Positions 15,880 through 23,905 of a stretch of 45,421 nucleotides of DNA are shown here, in pieces. The DNA lies in the NCBI GenBank assembly GCA_035315065.1, contig DATFYM010000162.1:1-45421 (forward strand), given 5' to 3'. The first letter of the stretch is position 1, and every line of letters begins with the position of its first letter. The notes under the pieces were generated by a model. That model saw nothing but the letters and a program-made list of their open reading frames with translations, searched no databases and was not told the origin of the DNA. The position numbers and the translations under genes were made by a program. The stretch comes from DATFYM01 sp035315065. Lineage in GTDB: Bacteria; Acidobacteriota; Terriglobia; UBA7540.

Positions 15880-16257
15880 ATGAACCACAGAATGATATAC
15901 CGCATGTTACTAGCTGCCGTCGTTTTTGTGCTTTTCGCTGCCAGCCTGGGCTTGGCTCACACAGTAACAATTGGCAAAGGTGCAAGGCTCGGAAACGGTC
16001 CCGAGGTGCAGCCGGGCACCTATCGCCTCGAGGTGATCAAGAACCAGAGCACCACGGAGGCGGCCTTTTACAAAGGGAGGGATCTGGTGGTGCGGGTTCC
16101 GATAACGCTGGTTGCGGAATCCGACGAGTCGCCCCAGACCGAGGTGCACTACGAGGTTCTTGATAGTGGACGTGTCATCAACCAGATTCGGCTTGAGGGC
16201 GCGAAGGAAAGGCTGGTTTTTCGAGAGCCCACGCCGACACCGGTGACGGCCGAGTGA
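15880..16257 (+). CDS. small secreted protein of unknown function
   Basis: This encodes 125 aa. The ATG at 15880 has AAGGAGGG 9 bp upstream and opens a signal peptide (RMLLAAVVFVLFAASLGLAH). The mature 98 residues are predicted to be a single beta-sandwich (RLGNGPEVQPGTYRLEVIKN, with DLVVRVPITLV and QTEVHYEVLDSGRVINQIRL), reminiscent of small acidobacterial periplasmic proteins. No named family was recognised. A weak hairpin (GGGCAG 16280-16285, CTGCCC 16297-16302) follows. Confidence 0.75.
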   Translation: MNHRMIYRMLLAAVVFVLFAASLGLAHTVTIGKGARLGNGPEVQPGTYRLEVIKNQSTTEAAFYKGRDLVVRVPITLVAESDESPQTEVHYEVLDSGRVINQIRLEGAKERLVFREPTPTPVTAE

Positions 16258-16494
16258 TGAGCGGTCGCGCTTCCCCGGGGGGCAGTCCCGAAATGGCTGC
16301 CCTCTCCTCCCTCAGACCTTGGGTTCACCTCGGGAAACCCCCAATATGGGAACCTTACGGGATTCGAGGTTCCGTGATCGGCAGCACAAGTCCACCTGAG
16401 CCATGGGAGTTACCCTGAAGGTGGATTCTCGAGTGAGGATCCGGTGTGCCGGATGGAGGCCCCCTGCCGGGCTCGCGGCTCTTAATGGCCTTCT

Positions 16495-17306
16495 ATGATC
16501 GGCCAATCGCTTGGTCACTACCGGATACGGGAAAAGATCGGGGAAGGAGGAATGGGTGTCGTCTATCGCGCGCACGATTCCCGCCTGACCAGGGACGTCG
16601 CGCTCAAGGTGCTGCCGGATGCGGTAGCAAGCGACGCGAAGAGCATGGCGCGTTTCGAGCGTGAGGCGTGTACAGCTCCAACCGGGATGGAGACCTCGAC
16701 CTCTACTCCCAACCGGCCGGCGGCACGTCGATCGCGCGACGCCTGCTGAAGAGGCCATCCACGCAGGTCGCCTTCTCAGCGGCGCCCGACGGAACCGTGG
16801 GGTTCGTGGACGTCCAACCGGCCACGGGCAGTGACCTCTGGACACTTACGCCGGATGGCAGAGCGTCTCCTTTCCTGGTCACGCGGTTTAGTGAATCGTC
16901 CTGCCGGTTCTCGCCTGACGGCCGGTTCATCGCCTATACGTCCGACGAATCGGGGCGGCGCGAGGTCTACGTACAGCCCTATCCGGGCCCTGGAGACAAA
17001 GTTCCGATTTCGACCGAAGGTGGAACGAATCCAGTTTGGTCTGTAGATGGGAAGGAGCTTTTCTTCCGCCAGGGAGAGGCCATGATGGCGGTCGAGGTGA
17101 GAACAGCGCCAGCCTTCACAGTAAGCCGCGAGCGTCGCCTTTTCACCAGCAACGATCTTGGCTTCCGTTCCGAGTTTGACATTTCACCCGACGGTAAGCA
17201 CTTCCTCATGGTGCACCGCGACCCTGGCTCCTGGCCCACGCAAATCAACGTCATTCTCAACTGGTTCGATGAACTGCGTCGCACTGGGCAGGCTTCGAGC
17301 GATTAG
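16495..17306 (+). pseudogene. Ser/Thr kinase-beta-propeller gene with internal deletion
   Basis: The first frame (ATG 16495) encodes the start of a Pkn-type kinase: the glycine loop GEGGMGVVYRAHD, the ATP lysine in VALKVLP, and RFEREA. At about 16665 the kinase stops short of its catalytic loop. A different frame then continues to 17306 with the C-terminal part of a TolB/WD40-like propeller (SSNRDGDLDLYSQPAGGTS, SPDGRFIAYTSDESGRREVY, WSVDGKELFF, FDISPDGKHFLMVHR). Full-length acidobacterial proteins of this kind have roughly 800-900 residues; only about 270 remain, in two frames. It cannot make an active kinase. Confidence 0.85.
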
Positions 17307-17442
17307 ATCTCGGGCCCACAGGTGCGAAAATGGAAATACTGAATCCGATTTCAAGACGGGGCCTGACGGGACTTCATGAAATGGTCCATCGTCGCTAGTG
17401 GCTGAACTGCCCCTGGGCCATTGCTCGTCCCATCTCCGGGCC

Positions 17443-18849
17443 TCAGCCTTCCGGATTCTTGATCCCATACTTCGCTACCTTGTAGCCGAGATCGCTACGT
17501 GAGAGCCCCAGCCGCCTGGCAGCTTCGGCCTGCGCACCGTCGGTGGCCTTCAAGGTCCGGATGATAAGCTCCCGCTCCACCTCCGCCATGAAGCTGCGGA
17601 GGTCGTCGACCTCCGGCAGGACGTCGGCAAGGGATTTCTGGTAGTCCGCCAGCCCCGGCGAACCGGGCATCGGGGGTCGGCCTGGTAGCAAGGACACCGG
17701 GAAGCTCTCCGCTCCGAGGTCGCCGGCGCCGGAGAGAATCGATGCCCGCTCGATCAGATTCCGCAACTCGCGCACGTTCCCCGGGAAATCGTAGCGTTTC
17801 AGTTTCTCGAGCGCTTCGGCGCTAAGGACCCGCCTCGGGAGCTTGAGTTCGAGCGCCACTTGCCGCAGAAGGAGTTCGCAGAGCACGGGGACATCCTCCC
17901 GCCTCTCGCGCAACGGCGGAATTGCTATGGGCACTACCGCCAGCCGGTAATAGAGGTCCTCGCGGAACAGCCCTTCGCGCACGCGCTGCTGCAAGTCACG
18001 GTGGGTCGCCGCCAACAGGCGGACGTCCACCTTCCTCGGCTGGGTGGTCCCGATTCGCAGCACTTGGCCGTCCGTCAGAACGCGCAGCAGCTTCGCCTGC
18101 GCCGCCGCCGACATCTCCGCCACTTCGTCGAGAAAGAGGGTTCCTTCGTGGGCGGCTTCGAAAAGCCCTTGGCGGCTGCGGTCGGCGCCGGTGAAGGCTC
18201 CTTTCTCGTGGCCAAAGAGCTCGCTTTCGAGCAGCGTCTCCGTAAAGGCCGCGCAGTTTACCGCCACGAAGGGCTTGGAGGCCCGCAGGCTGCTCCTGTG
18301 GACGGCACGCGCCACCAGTTCTTTTCCCGTACCCGTCTCCCCGGTAATCAGGACGGTAGCGCCGGTCGGTCCCACTCGCCCGATTAACTCGCGCACGGTC
18401 TGCATGGCCGCGCTTGTGCCAAAGATTTCCGAGGAACCCTCCAGGCGCCCGACCGTATTCTTGAGGAGGTCATTTTCGCGCCGGAGCTTGGTGCGCTCGC
18501 AGGCGCGGCGCACGGCGGCGCGTGCCACCTCGGGCTGGAAGGGCTTGGTAATGAAATCAAAAGCCCCTTGCCGCATACTCTCCACCGCCAGCTCCACCGT
18601 GGCAAAGGCGGTGATGACCACCACTGAGACAGTCGGGTCTGCCTCGATCGCCGCCGCCAACACTTGCAGGCCATCCCCGTCGGGCATCTTCTGGTCGGTA
18701 AGAATCACATCAAACTCTTCCCCCAAAATGCTCTTTCGCGCCGCCTGCACTCCTGCGCACTCCGAGACTTCGTGGCCGTCTCCCCGGAGGTTGAGCGCCA
18801 GCACGCGGCGCGTATGCGGCTCATCGTCCACAATCAGAACTCTACCCAT
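17443..18849 (-). CDS. NtrC-family sigma54-dependent response regulator
   Basis: This encodes 468 aa. The receiver domain (residues 1-120) has the acidic pair Asp8/Asp9, phospho-acceptor Asp52, Thr80 and Lys102. The AAA+ domain has Walker A GETGTGKE, the sigma54-contact loop GAFTGA, Walker B LFLDEVAEM and the FREDLYYRL and PPLRER motifs. The C-terminus has a Fis-type helix-turn-helix (GAQAEAARRLGLSRSDLGYK). It lies 54 bp after the histidine kinase gene on the same strand and is its presumed partner. The target genes are unknown; I found no convincing sigma54 promoter in this window. Confidence 0.96.
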   Translation of the reverse strand: MGRVLIVDDEPHTRRVLALNLRGDGHEVSECAGVQAARKSILGEEFDVILTDQKMPDGDGLQVLAAAIEADPTVSVVVITAFATVELAVESMRQGAFDFITKPFQPEVARAAVRRACERTKLRRENDLLKNTVGRLEGSSEIFGTSAAMQTVRELIGRVGPTGATVLITGETGTGKELVARAVHRSSLRASKPFVAVNCAAFTETLLESELFGHEKGAFTGADRSRQGLFEAAHEGTLFLDEVAEMSAAAQAKLLRVLTDGQVLRIGTTQPRKVDVRLLAATHRDLQQRVREGLFREDLYYRLAVVPIAIPPLRERREDVPVLCELLLRQVALELKLPRRVLSAEALEKLKRYDFPGNVRELRNLIERASILSGAGDLGAESFPVSLLPGRPPMPGSPGLADYQKSLADVLPEVDDLRSFMAEVERELIIRTLKATDGAQAEAARRLGLSRSDLGYKVAKYGIKNPEG

Positions 18850-18903
18850 TGGACCTCTTGCAAGTGAGAAAGCAGGACCTCGATTTCGGCACCGCCCAAA
18901 TCT

Positions 18904-20262
18904 TCATCCAGACTTCGGAAATGTCATCGAGAAGCACACTCGCCCCGGCTCATTCACCGAAAGGACCAGGTCGCCCCCATGCGCGCGGGCGATGTTGCGG
19001 GCGATGGCGAGACCGAGCCCCGTTCCCTGCGGCTTGGTAGAGAAGAAAGGCTCGAAGATCCGCGCCACCGCCTCGGGTGGGATAGCATCGGCGGCGTCCT
19101 CTACGTCGATACGGATCGAACCGTTGCCGTCCGTCCCCGCCCGCATCCCCACGCTGCCGCCGGGTGATGAGGCCTCCACAGCGTTCATCACCAAGTTCAC
19201 CAACGCCTGCTGCACCTGACCGGCATCCATCTCCGTGACGAGCTCGCCGGGCGCCTCGGATCGGATCGTCACGCTACGCTCACTCGCGCGGGGGCGGCAG
19301 ACATCAGCCACGTAACCGAGCGCGTCATCGACGGAGCACGGTGCCTTCTGGGGCCCGCGGGGCCGCGCGTAGGCAAGGAAGTCGGTAGTCAACTTCTCGA
19401 GCCGTTCCGCCTCTTTGGCGGCGATGTCAAACATCTCCTCCCGTTCCGCCTTCTCCAGATTACCGCGGCTCGCTGTTGACAGTGCGCTCACAATGGCAGA
19501 TACAGGATTTCGGATCTCGTGGGCAATGGCGCTCGCGAGACGCCCGACGGCCGCGAGCCTCTCCTCTCGCAGCAGCAACTCCTTGGTACGGTTCAGATCC
19601 GACAGGCTCTGCGATAGCCGGAGTTCCTTCTGATGGAGGTGATTCACCAGCAGCCATACCAGCACTCCGACCACGGTGTAGATCAGCGAGACGGTTCCAG
19701 TCTCGAAGTACTCACTCACCGGCGCCCCGGGATGGTGCTGCCCGTATTGCCAGATCCAGAAGAAGTTGATGAAATCCACGGTCCCGACGACCGCCAGCGT
19801 CGGCAGCAAGCTCAGCCGGAATGCGGCCACAAGGATGGGCACCACCATTAGGATGAAATACTGGGTGTCCTCTCGACTGGTGACTTCGCCCAGCACCAGC
19901 GCCAGGAGGATGTTAAAGCAGATCGAGGACCACGTTAGCAGCGCAATGCCCCCTGCGCCCAGGGGCCGCTTCCGCCCAAACAGCCAGAACAACTCGCCGC
20001 CCTGCGCCAGGAACGCCCCTGCCAGGATGGTAATCAGGGCTGCCGACGGGTTCCCCCAGTGTGACGAGAACACGGTGTGAATAAGAAGGAGGGTAGCCAG
20101 TACGAACAGGTTTAAGATGACGAACGTCGACTCTTGCTGCCTGAAGGAATCAAAGTCGGAGGCAAGCAACACCGATGCAGAATAGAGTCGTGGGGATAGG
20201 TCCAAGCCAATCCTTGGTGCGGCCGAATTGCTCGCCCGGGGTGAACTTCTAAAAGGTGACAT
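18904..20262 (-). CDS. membrane sensor histidine kinase, partner of the NtrC-type regulator
   Basis: This encodes 452 aa from the ATG at 20262; in-frame starts up to 20352 are possible and no strong ribosome site decides. The N-terminal half has about six transmembrane helices (residues 45-205) and no evident periplasmic sensor domain. After a coiled coil comes the HisKA box AIAHEIRNP (His248). The ATPase domain has the N-box QQALVNLVMNAVEA, a G1-type motif and the GTGLGLAIARNI box. The order kinase then regulator with a 54-bp gap indicates a two-component operon. The signal is unknown; the membrane part itself may be the sensor. Confidence 0.92.
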   Translation of the reverse strand: MSPFRSSPRASNSAAPRIGLDLSPRLYSASVLLASDFDSFRQQESTFVILNLFVLATLLLIHTVFSSHWGNPSAALITILAGAFLAQGGELFWLFGRKRPLGAGGIALLTWSSICFNILLALVLGEVTSREDTQYFILMVVPILVAAFRLSLLPTLAVVGTVDFINFFWIWQYGQHHPGAPVSEYFETGTVSLIYTVVGVLVWLLVNHLHQKELRLSQSLSDLNRTKELLLREERLAAVGRLASAIAHEIRNPVSAIVSALSTASRGNLEKAEREEMFDIAAKEAERLEKLTTDFLAYARPRGPQKAPCSVDDALGYVADVCRPRASERSVTIRSEAPGELVTEMDAGQVQQALVNLVMNAVEASSPGGSVGMRAGTDGNGSIRIDVEDAADAIPPEAVARIFEPFFSTKPQGTGLGLAIARNIARAHGGDLVLSVNEPGRVCFSMTFPKSG

Positions 20263-20352
20263 TCTGCGCCGAACTGAAACACTGCCTGCTGATGGCTCTT
20301 GAACCGCGCTTGGTCGTCGGTCGGAAACCAACATCCTGTGGAGGCCTAGCAC

Positions 20353-20728
20353 AACGCGAGCCGGCTTGTCCGAACGAGCTTGCCGACTATAGGGTCTTTC
20401 ATCGTCTTTGTTATTATACTATCAGCAAGCGTAGCGTGGACCTGACCCGCAGGTCCGCGGCTTTTCGCGCCCGCCAATGCTCGCCGGCTCGGCTGGTTTC
20501 GTTGCCGGACGCGACGATTTTTCTTGCTCATCACTGGCCACTTCGTTCGTCCAATCTGGCGCATTCAAAGTGAGCCTGACTGGTGTATGCTCACCGCCTT
20601 GGGAGCGTACTATGGAATCGGGACACAGGTCGATCCAGTAGAGGGAGCTGTGCAACGCCATTCGCAGATAATTGCGCCGATGTGGGAAGCGGTCCTGAGA
20701 GCTACCGGCGGTAAAGCCCTATGCGTTC
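20353..20728. other. gene-free stretch upstream of the two-component operon
   Basis: No convincing gene was seen. A TATAAT hexamer reading leftwards (20413-20418) could belong to the kinase promoter but lacks a matching -35. A 7-bp hairpin GGACCTG/CAGGTCC lies at 20438-20456 and is followed by GCGGCTTTT. One copy of a 16-bp direct repeat lies at 20531-20546. Confidence 0.35.
20531..20546. repeat. 16-bp direct repeat TCACTGGCCACTTCGT, first copy
   Basis: It is identical to 21051-21066. The two copies bracket a 504-bp segment containing the nucleotide-binding-domain fragment. Confidence 0.5.
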
Positions 20729-20947
20729 ATGGCTATGCCGTTTAGTTCGAGATTCGATGTTTTTCAGGTCGTACAGGAAACGGTCGGGCAGTCGGTCCAG
20801 CTCTCATGCATCCGAGCCGACGATATGAAAGGATCCGGGTACGACTTTTGGGGGAAGGTTCAGGTAGCGATCCAGCGCTCGGAACTAAATTCAGTGATAG
20901 TGGACATCAGTGAACCGAACCAGAACGTCCTGTATGAGCTGATGTAG
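20729..20947 (+). pseudogene. fragment of a TIR-like nucleotide-binding domain protein
   Basis: This encodes 72 codons. The pattern MPFSSRFDVFQVVQE, then SCIRADDMKGSGYDFWGKV, VQVAIQRSEL, VIVDISEPNQNVLYEL matches the first half of the small nucleotide-binding fold. That fold typically reads MPF...F..VY..I, RAD...G, I..I..A...IADLT..NPNV.YE.G, and is found in bacterial signalling and defence proteins. The frame stops straight after YEL, where the family continues with a glycine and a second half, so the gene is truncated. No effector partner is adjacent. Confidence 0.55.
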
Positions 20948-21365
20948 AACTGGTGTCCGCGCAGTATTACGCTCCGGATTTGCCGGAGCGGGACGTGAAC
21001 CTTTACTTGATTGGTTCCGGGAAAGTCAATCCCTCGCCACTCGTCACTCCTCACTGGCCACTTCGTCCCTCGGTCCTTCCCGACTCCGTGAAGCCCGCCT
21101 GTTGGAAGTGATGGTCGCCGGTAAGAGCTTAGGTGATGCCTTGCTGTCGCATGACGACGAACGAGATACAGTCGGTCAGCGACCAAGCCCCTTGTCCGGG
21201 ACTTGTCCGGGCGCTCGGCTTAGCGAGACTTTCCCCCAGTCACGCATGGCCATCTCCCGCCTTGGGTCGGTCGCAGCCGTGGGTGAGGGGGAAATGGGTT
21301 CGGCTGCTGCAGGCGGACGTGGGGATATTGAGGATTCAAGATTCGAGATTCAAGATGGGCGATCG
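20948..21365. other. gene-free stretch with short repeats
   Basis: No gene was recognised. It contains the second copy of the 16-bp repeat (21051-21066) preceded by CACTCGTCACTCC, and a short repetitive patch with two ATTCAAGAT and one ATTCGAGAT near 21330-21356. Such patches are typical of interspersed intergenic repeats. Confidence 0.4.
21051..21066. repeat. 16-bp direct repeat TCACTGGCCACTTCGT, second copy
   Basis: It is identical to 20531-20546 and in the same orientation. Confidence 0.5.
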
Positions 21366-22436
21366 CTAAGCCGTTCCGGTCTCCGGACTGCGGAGGCGGG
21401 AGCCCAGCGGCCTCTTTTGCAATTGGCGATAAACGATGCGCAGCGTCGCCAAGATCGGTACCGACAAGAAACTGCCGGCGATACCTGCGATATAGCCGCC
21501 GGCGAGGACTCCGAAGATGATGACCAAGGGGTGGAGTTCCATGCCGGAACTGAGCAACCGCGGCGCCAAGACATAATCCTGGAAAACGCGGAACGCGGCC
21601 AGGAAGGCGAGAAGCAAAAGCAGATGATGAAAGCCGCTCAAGCCTGCGACCAACAAGATGATGACCGATCCTGCCAGGGGCCCCACCATGGGAAGGAACT
21701 CGAGAGGAAAGGCGATGGCCGCCAACAGGATTCCGTAAGGAACGCCGAGCAGAGGGAAGAACACACCGTAGGCCAAAAACACCGCCGCTGCCAGCAGCAC
21801 CAGAGCTCGCATGTATTGAGCAAGCAACAGATGCAGGTCGGCCGCGATTTCATTGATCATGTCGCGCCGGGATCCCTCGGCAAGGGCGCCCAACACGGAG
21901 CTACGGATCACCCGGCCGTCTTTCAAGAAGAAAAAGCTGAGGATCGGCACCAGGACAACAAAAATAAGACTTCCGGCATGCGACAGAACACTCAAGGCCG
22001 CATTGGGCAAGAGTGAAAGAAGGTCCCGCGAATGCTCAACGAGTTGCTTCCGCAGAGCTGAGACGACAGTAGCCTTCACCGTCGGAATGGACGGCGGGGC
22101 GGTGGCTGCGGCCGGTTGTTCGAGTTTGGAAAGCAGTTCGGGAACTCTTGCTGCCAGGGCGTTGGCCTGGAGCACGACTCGAGAGCCAACGGCAATTCCA
22201 ACGACAATGAGCAATCCGATCAGCGACAAGTAGACGATACCGAGAGCGAGCGCCTTGGACCGTCCCGGAAGCCAGCGATCGAGAAACTTCACCAGCGGCC
22301 ATAGGAGGTAGGCGAACAACAGCGCCACGACAAAGATGAACAGGGTCTCTCGAATGAGATAAACCACTCTCAGCAGGAGGAGAATAAAGACCACTGTCCA
22401 GGTGTAACTCGCGGTGCGACGATCCAGTCCGAGCAT
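21366..22436 (-). CDS. AI-2E family transporter
   Basis: This encodes 356 aa, the usual length of the family. Seven to eight hydrophobic segments surround a central amphipathic region. Recognisable blocks are the N-terminal helix pair (FIFVVALLFAYLLWPLVKFL), FFFLKDGRVIRSSVLGAL, the LLGVPYGILLAAIAFPLEFL segment and VFQDYVLAPRLLSSGMELHP. The family (PerM/TqsA type) includes AI-2 exporters and Na+/H+ antiporters, so the substrate is open. GGGAGTGGAGTC precedes the ATG. A decayed relative lies at 6648-7354. Confidence 0.92.
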   Translation of the reverse strand: MLGLDRRTASYTWTVVFILLLLRVVYLIRETLFIFVVALLFAYLLWPLVKFLDRWLPGRSKALALGIVYLSLIGLLIVVGIAVGSRVVLQANALAARVPELLSKLEQPAAATAPPSIPTVKATVVSALRKQLVEHSRDLLSLLPNAALSVLSHAGSLIFVVLVPILSFFFLKDGRVIRSSVLGALAEGSRRDMINEIAADLHLLLAQYMRALVLLAAAVFLAYGVFFPLLGVPYGILLAAIAFPLEFLPMVGPLAGSVIILLVAGLSGFHHLLLLLAFLAAFRVFQDYVLAPRLLSSGMELHPLVIIFGVLAGGYIAGIAGSFLSVPILATLRIVYRQLQKRPLGSRLRSPETGTA

Positions 22437-22661
22437 GACTCCACTCCCGCCAACCGATTAGTTATGCCGCCGAAACCGATCTTGGGTTTCCCATAAGCCG
22501 TCCATGCTAGCCGCCGACCACCAAGTCGACAACAGTTATCTTCTGGCGCCAAGGAATTCGGTGCTCGGGTTGCGACGCGAACCACCGAGTTTGTGAAAAC
22601 AGCGGACGAATTCAAGGCAAGAAGAAAGATGAGGGATCACCGGAAAGGGCCACCTCGGTGT

Positions 22662-22874
22662 CTACCGGGTTTCCGTTGCGCTGCCGCGGCGAAAGAAGAC
22701 GCTCAGGGCGGCACGCGGGGCGGCCGAGATGGCTTGAGCTTCGCGGAGCGGCCGAACGACGCCATGCTCGACACACTCGCTTATTCGCTCAACCCGTGCG
22801 GCGACCTGCATCGCCACCGATAGCGTGGTGACCACCACCAGAACCATGAACCAGATTTGGAGATTACGGTCCAT
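22662..22874 (-). CDS. 70-aa membrane protein coupled to yihY
   Basis: The ATG at 22874-22872 shares one base with the stop of the yihY-type gene (TAATG), so it is translationally coupled to it. There is one N-terminal transmembrane helix (NLQIWFMVLVVVTTLSVAM), then a short amphipathic helix (ARVERISECVEH) and a basic tail. No family was recognised with certainty. The coupling suggests an accessory role for the YihY protein. Confidence 0.65.
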   Translation of the reverse strand: MDRNLQIWFMVLVVVTTLSVAMQVAARVERISECVEHGVVRPLREAQAISAAPRAALSVFFRRGSATETR

Positions 22875-23815
22875 TACAGTTCGACCTTGGTGAAGTGAAG
22901 AGAAAGCTCCAACTCCTCTCGACCTGGCGTTCCTCGGCTAGAGACAGGCTCGACTCGCGAGCCGCGTTGGTTGGCGTAAACGTGCGTCACTTCCGCGCCT
23001 AAAAGGAGAATCTGCGCCGAGTAATAAACCCATATGAGCAGAATAACGAGCGATGCTGCCGCTCCGTACGCGGACGCCACGGTGGACCTGACGAGATACA
23101 CCGCAATCAACGCCTTGCCGATCGTAAAGAGCAATGACGCCACGATCGCACCGAGCCACACATCGCTCCAGGCAATTTCCGTGTCGGGCAGAAACTTGAA
23201 GATCATCGCCAGAAGCAGCGTAATCACGCCAAACGACAGAAGGGCAGTGCCGGATTGCAGCAAAGCCACGGGACCAGGAAGCAGATGCCCCATGAACCTT
23301 CCTACAGCTCCCAGCGCGGCGCTTAAAACGAGCGACACCATGAGCAGGAAGCCCGTACCCAGAACCAGGCCAAAAGAGAAGAACCGCTGGCGAATCACGC
23401 CCACCCACACACTTTCCGATCTCCGCTTAATCTTCCATATCTTATCGAGCGCGCTTTGGAGCTCAACAAAGGCGCCGGACGCTCCGATCAATACGGTCCC
23501 GATGCCAATGACACTCGCGATGACCCCGAGCGTGGGCCGATTGACGCTTAGGATCAGAGCTTGAACGGCCCTGGCGCCCGTCTCACCCACTATGGATTGG
23601 AGTTGCTGGAGGATTTCACCCTCCGCCGCTATCTGCCCGAACGCCAGGCCCGCCACGGCTATGGTTACAATCAGGACGGGGGCAAGCGAAAAGATCGTGT
23701 AAAACGCCAGCGCTGCCCCTAAGGTTGAGGCGTCGTCTTCCACCCACGCCGAGCATGCCTCTTTGAGCAGAGCGCAACCGAGTTTTATACTCTCCGGCGC
23801 CGTCGATGCTCCCAT
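22874..23815 (-). CDS. YihY/virulence factor BrkB family membrane protein
   Basis: This encodes 313 aa. It has six predicted transmembrane helices with the family marks: AWVEDDASTLGAALAFYTIF at the start, LGVIASVIGIGTVLIGASGA with the following LDKIWKI, and a late block SAYGAAASLVILLIWVYYSA ending in LLLGAEVTHVYA. Members are inner-membrane proteins once described as RNase BN; their role is unsettled. It is followed by, and overlaps, the 70-aa membrane protein gene. Confidence 0.94.
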   Translation of the reverse strand: MGASTAPESIKLGCALLKEACSAWVEDDASTLGAALAFYTIFSLAPVLIVTIAVAGLAFGQIAAEGEILQQLQSIVGETGARAVQALILSVNRPTLGVIASVIGIGTVLIGASGAFVELQSALDKIWKIKRRSESVWVGVIRQRFFSFGLVLGTGFLLMVSLVLSAALGAVGRFMGHLLPGPVALLQSGTALLSFGVITLLLAMIFKFLPDTEIAWSDVWLGAIVASLLFTIGKALIAVYLVRSTVASAYGAAASLVILLIWVYYSAQILLLGAEVTHVYANQRGSRVEPVSSRGTPGREELELSLHFTKVEL

Positions 23816-23905
23816 GAGGTCAACCTTCAGTGCCCGTCCAGCTCATAGATGAAACCCGAAAGAGGCTCGGGTGCCGGCAGATCGGGATCCCCGGCGACAA
23901 TGACA

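Noticed and set aside
18044..19219. Long plus-strand open frame (391 codons) opposite the two-component genes
   Set aside because: It lies antisense to well-supported regulator and kinase genes, and its translation is Ser/Arg/Pro-rich without family features: a high-GC shadow.
21102..22016. 304-codon plus-strand frame opposite the AI-2E transporter
   Set aside because: Antisense shadow; the translation is low-complexity Gln/Asp/Arg and the transporter on the other strand is clear.
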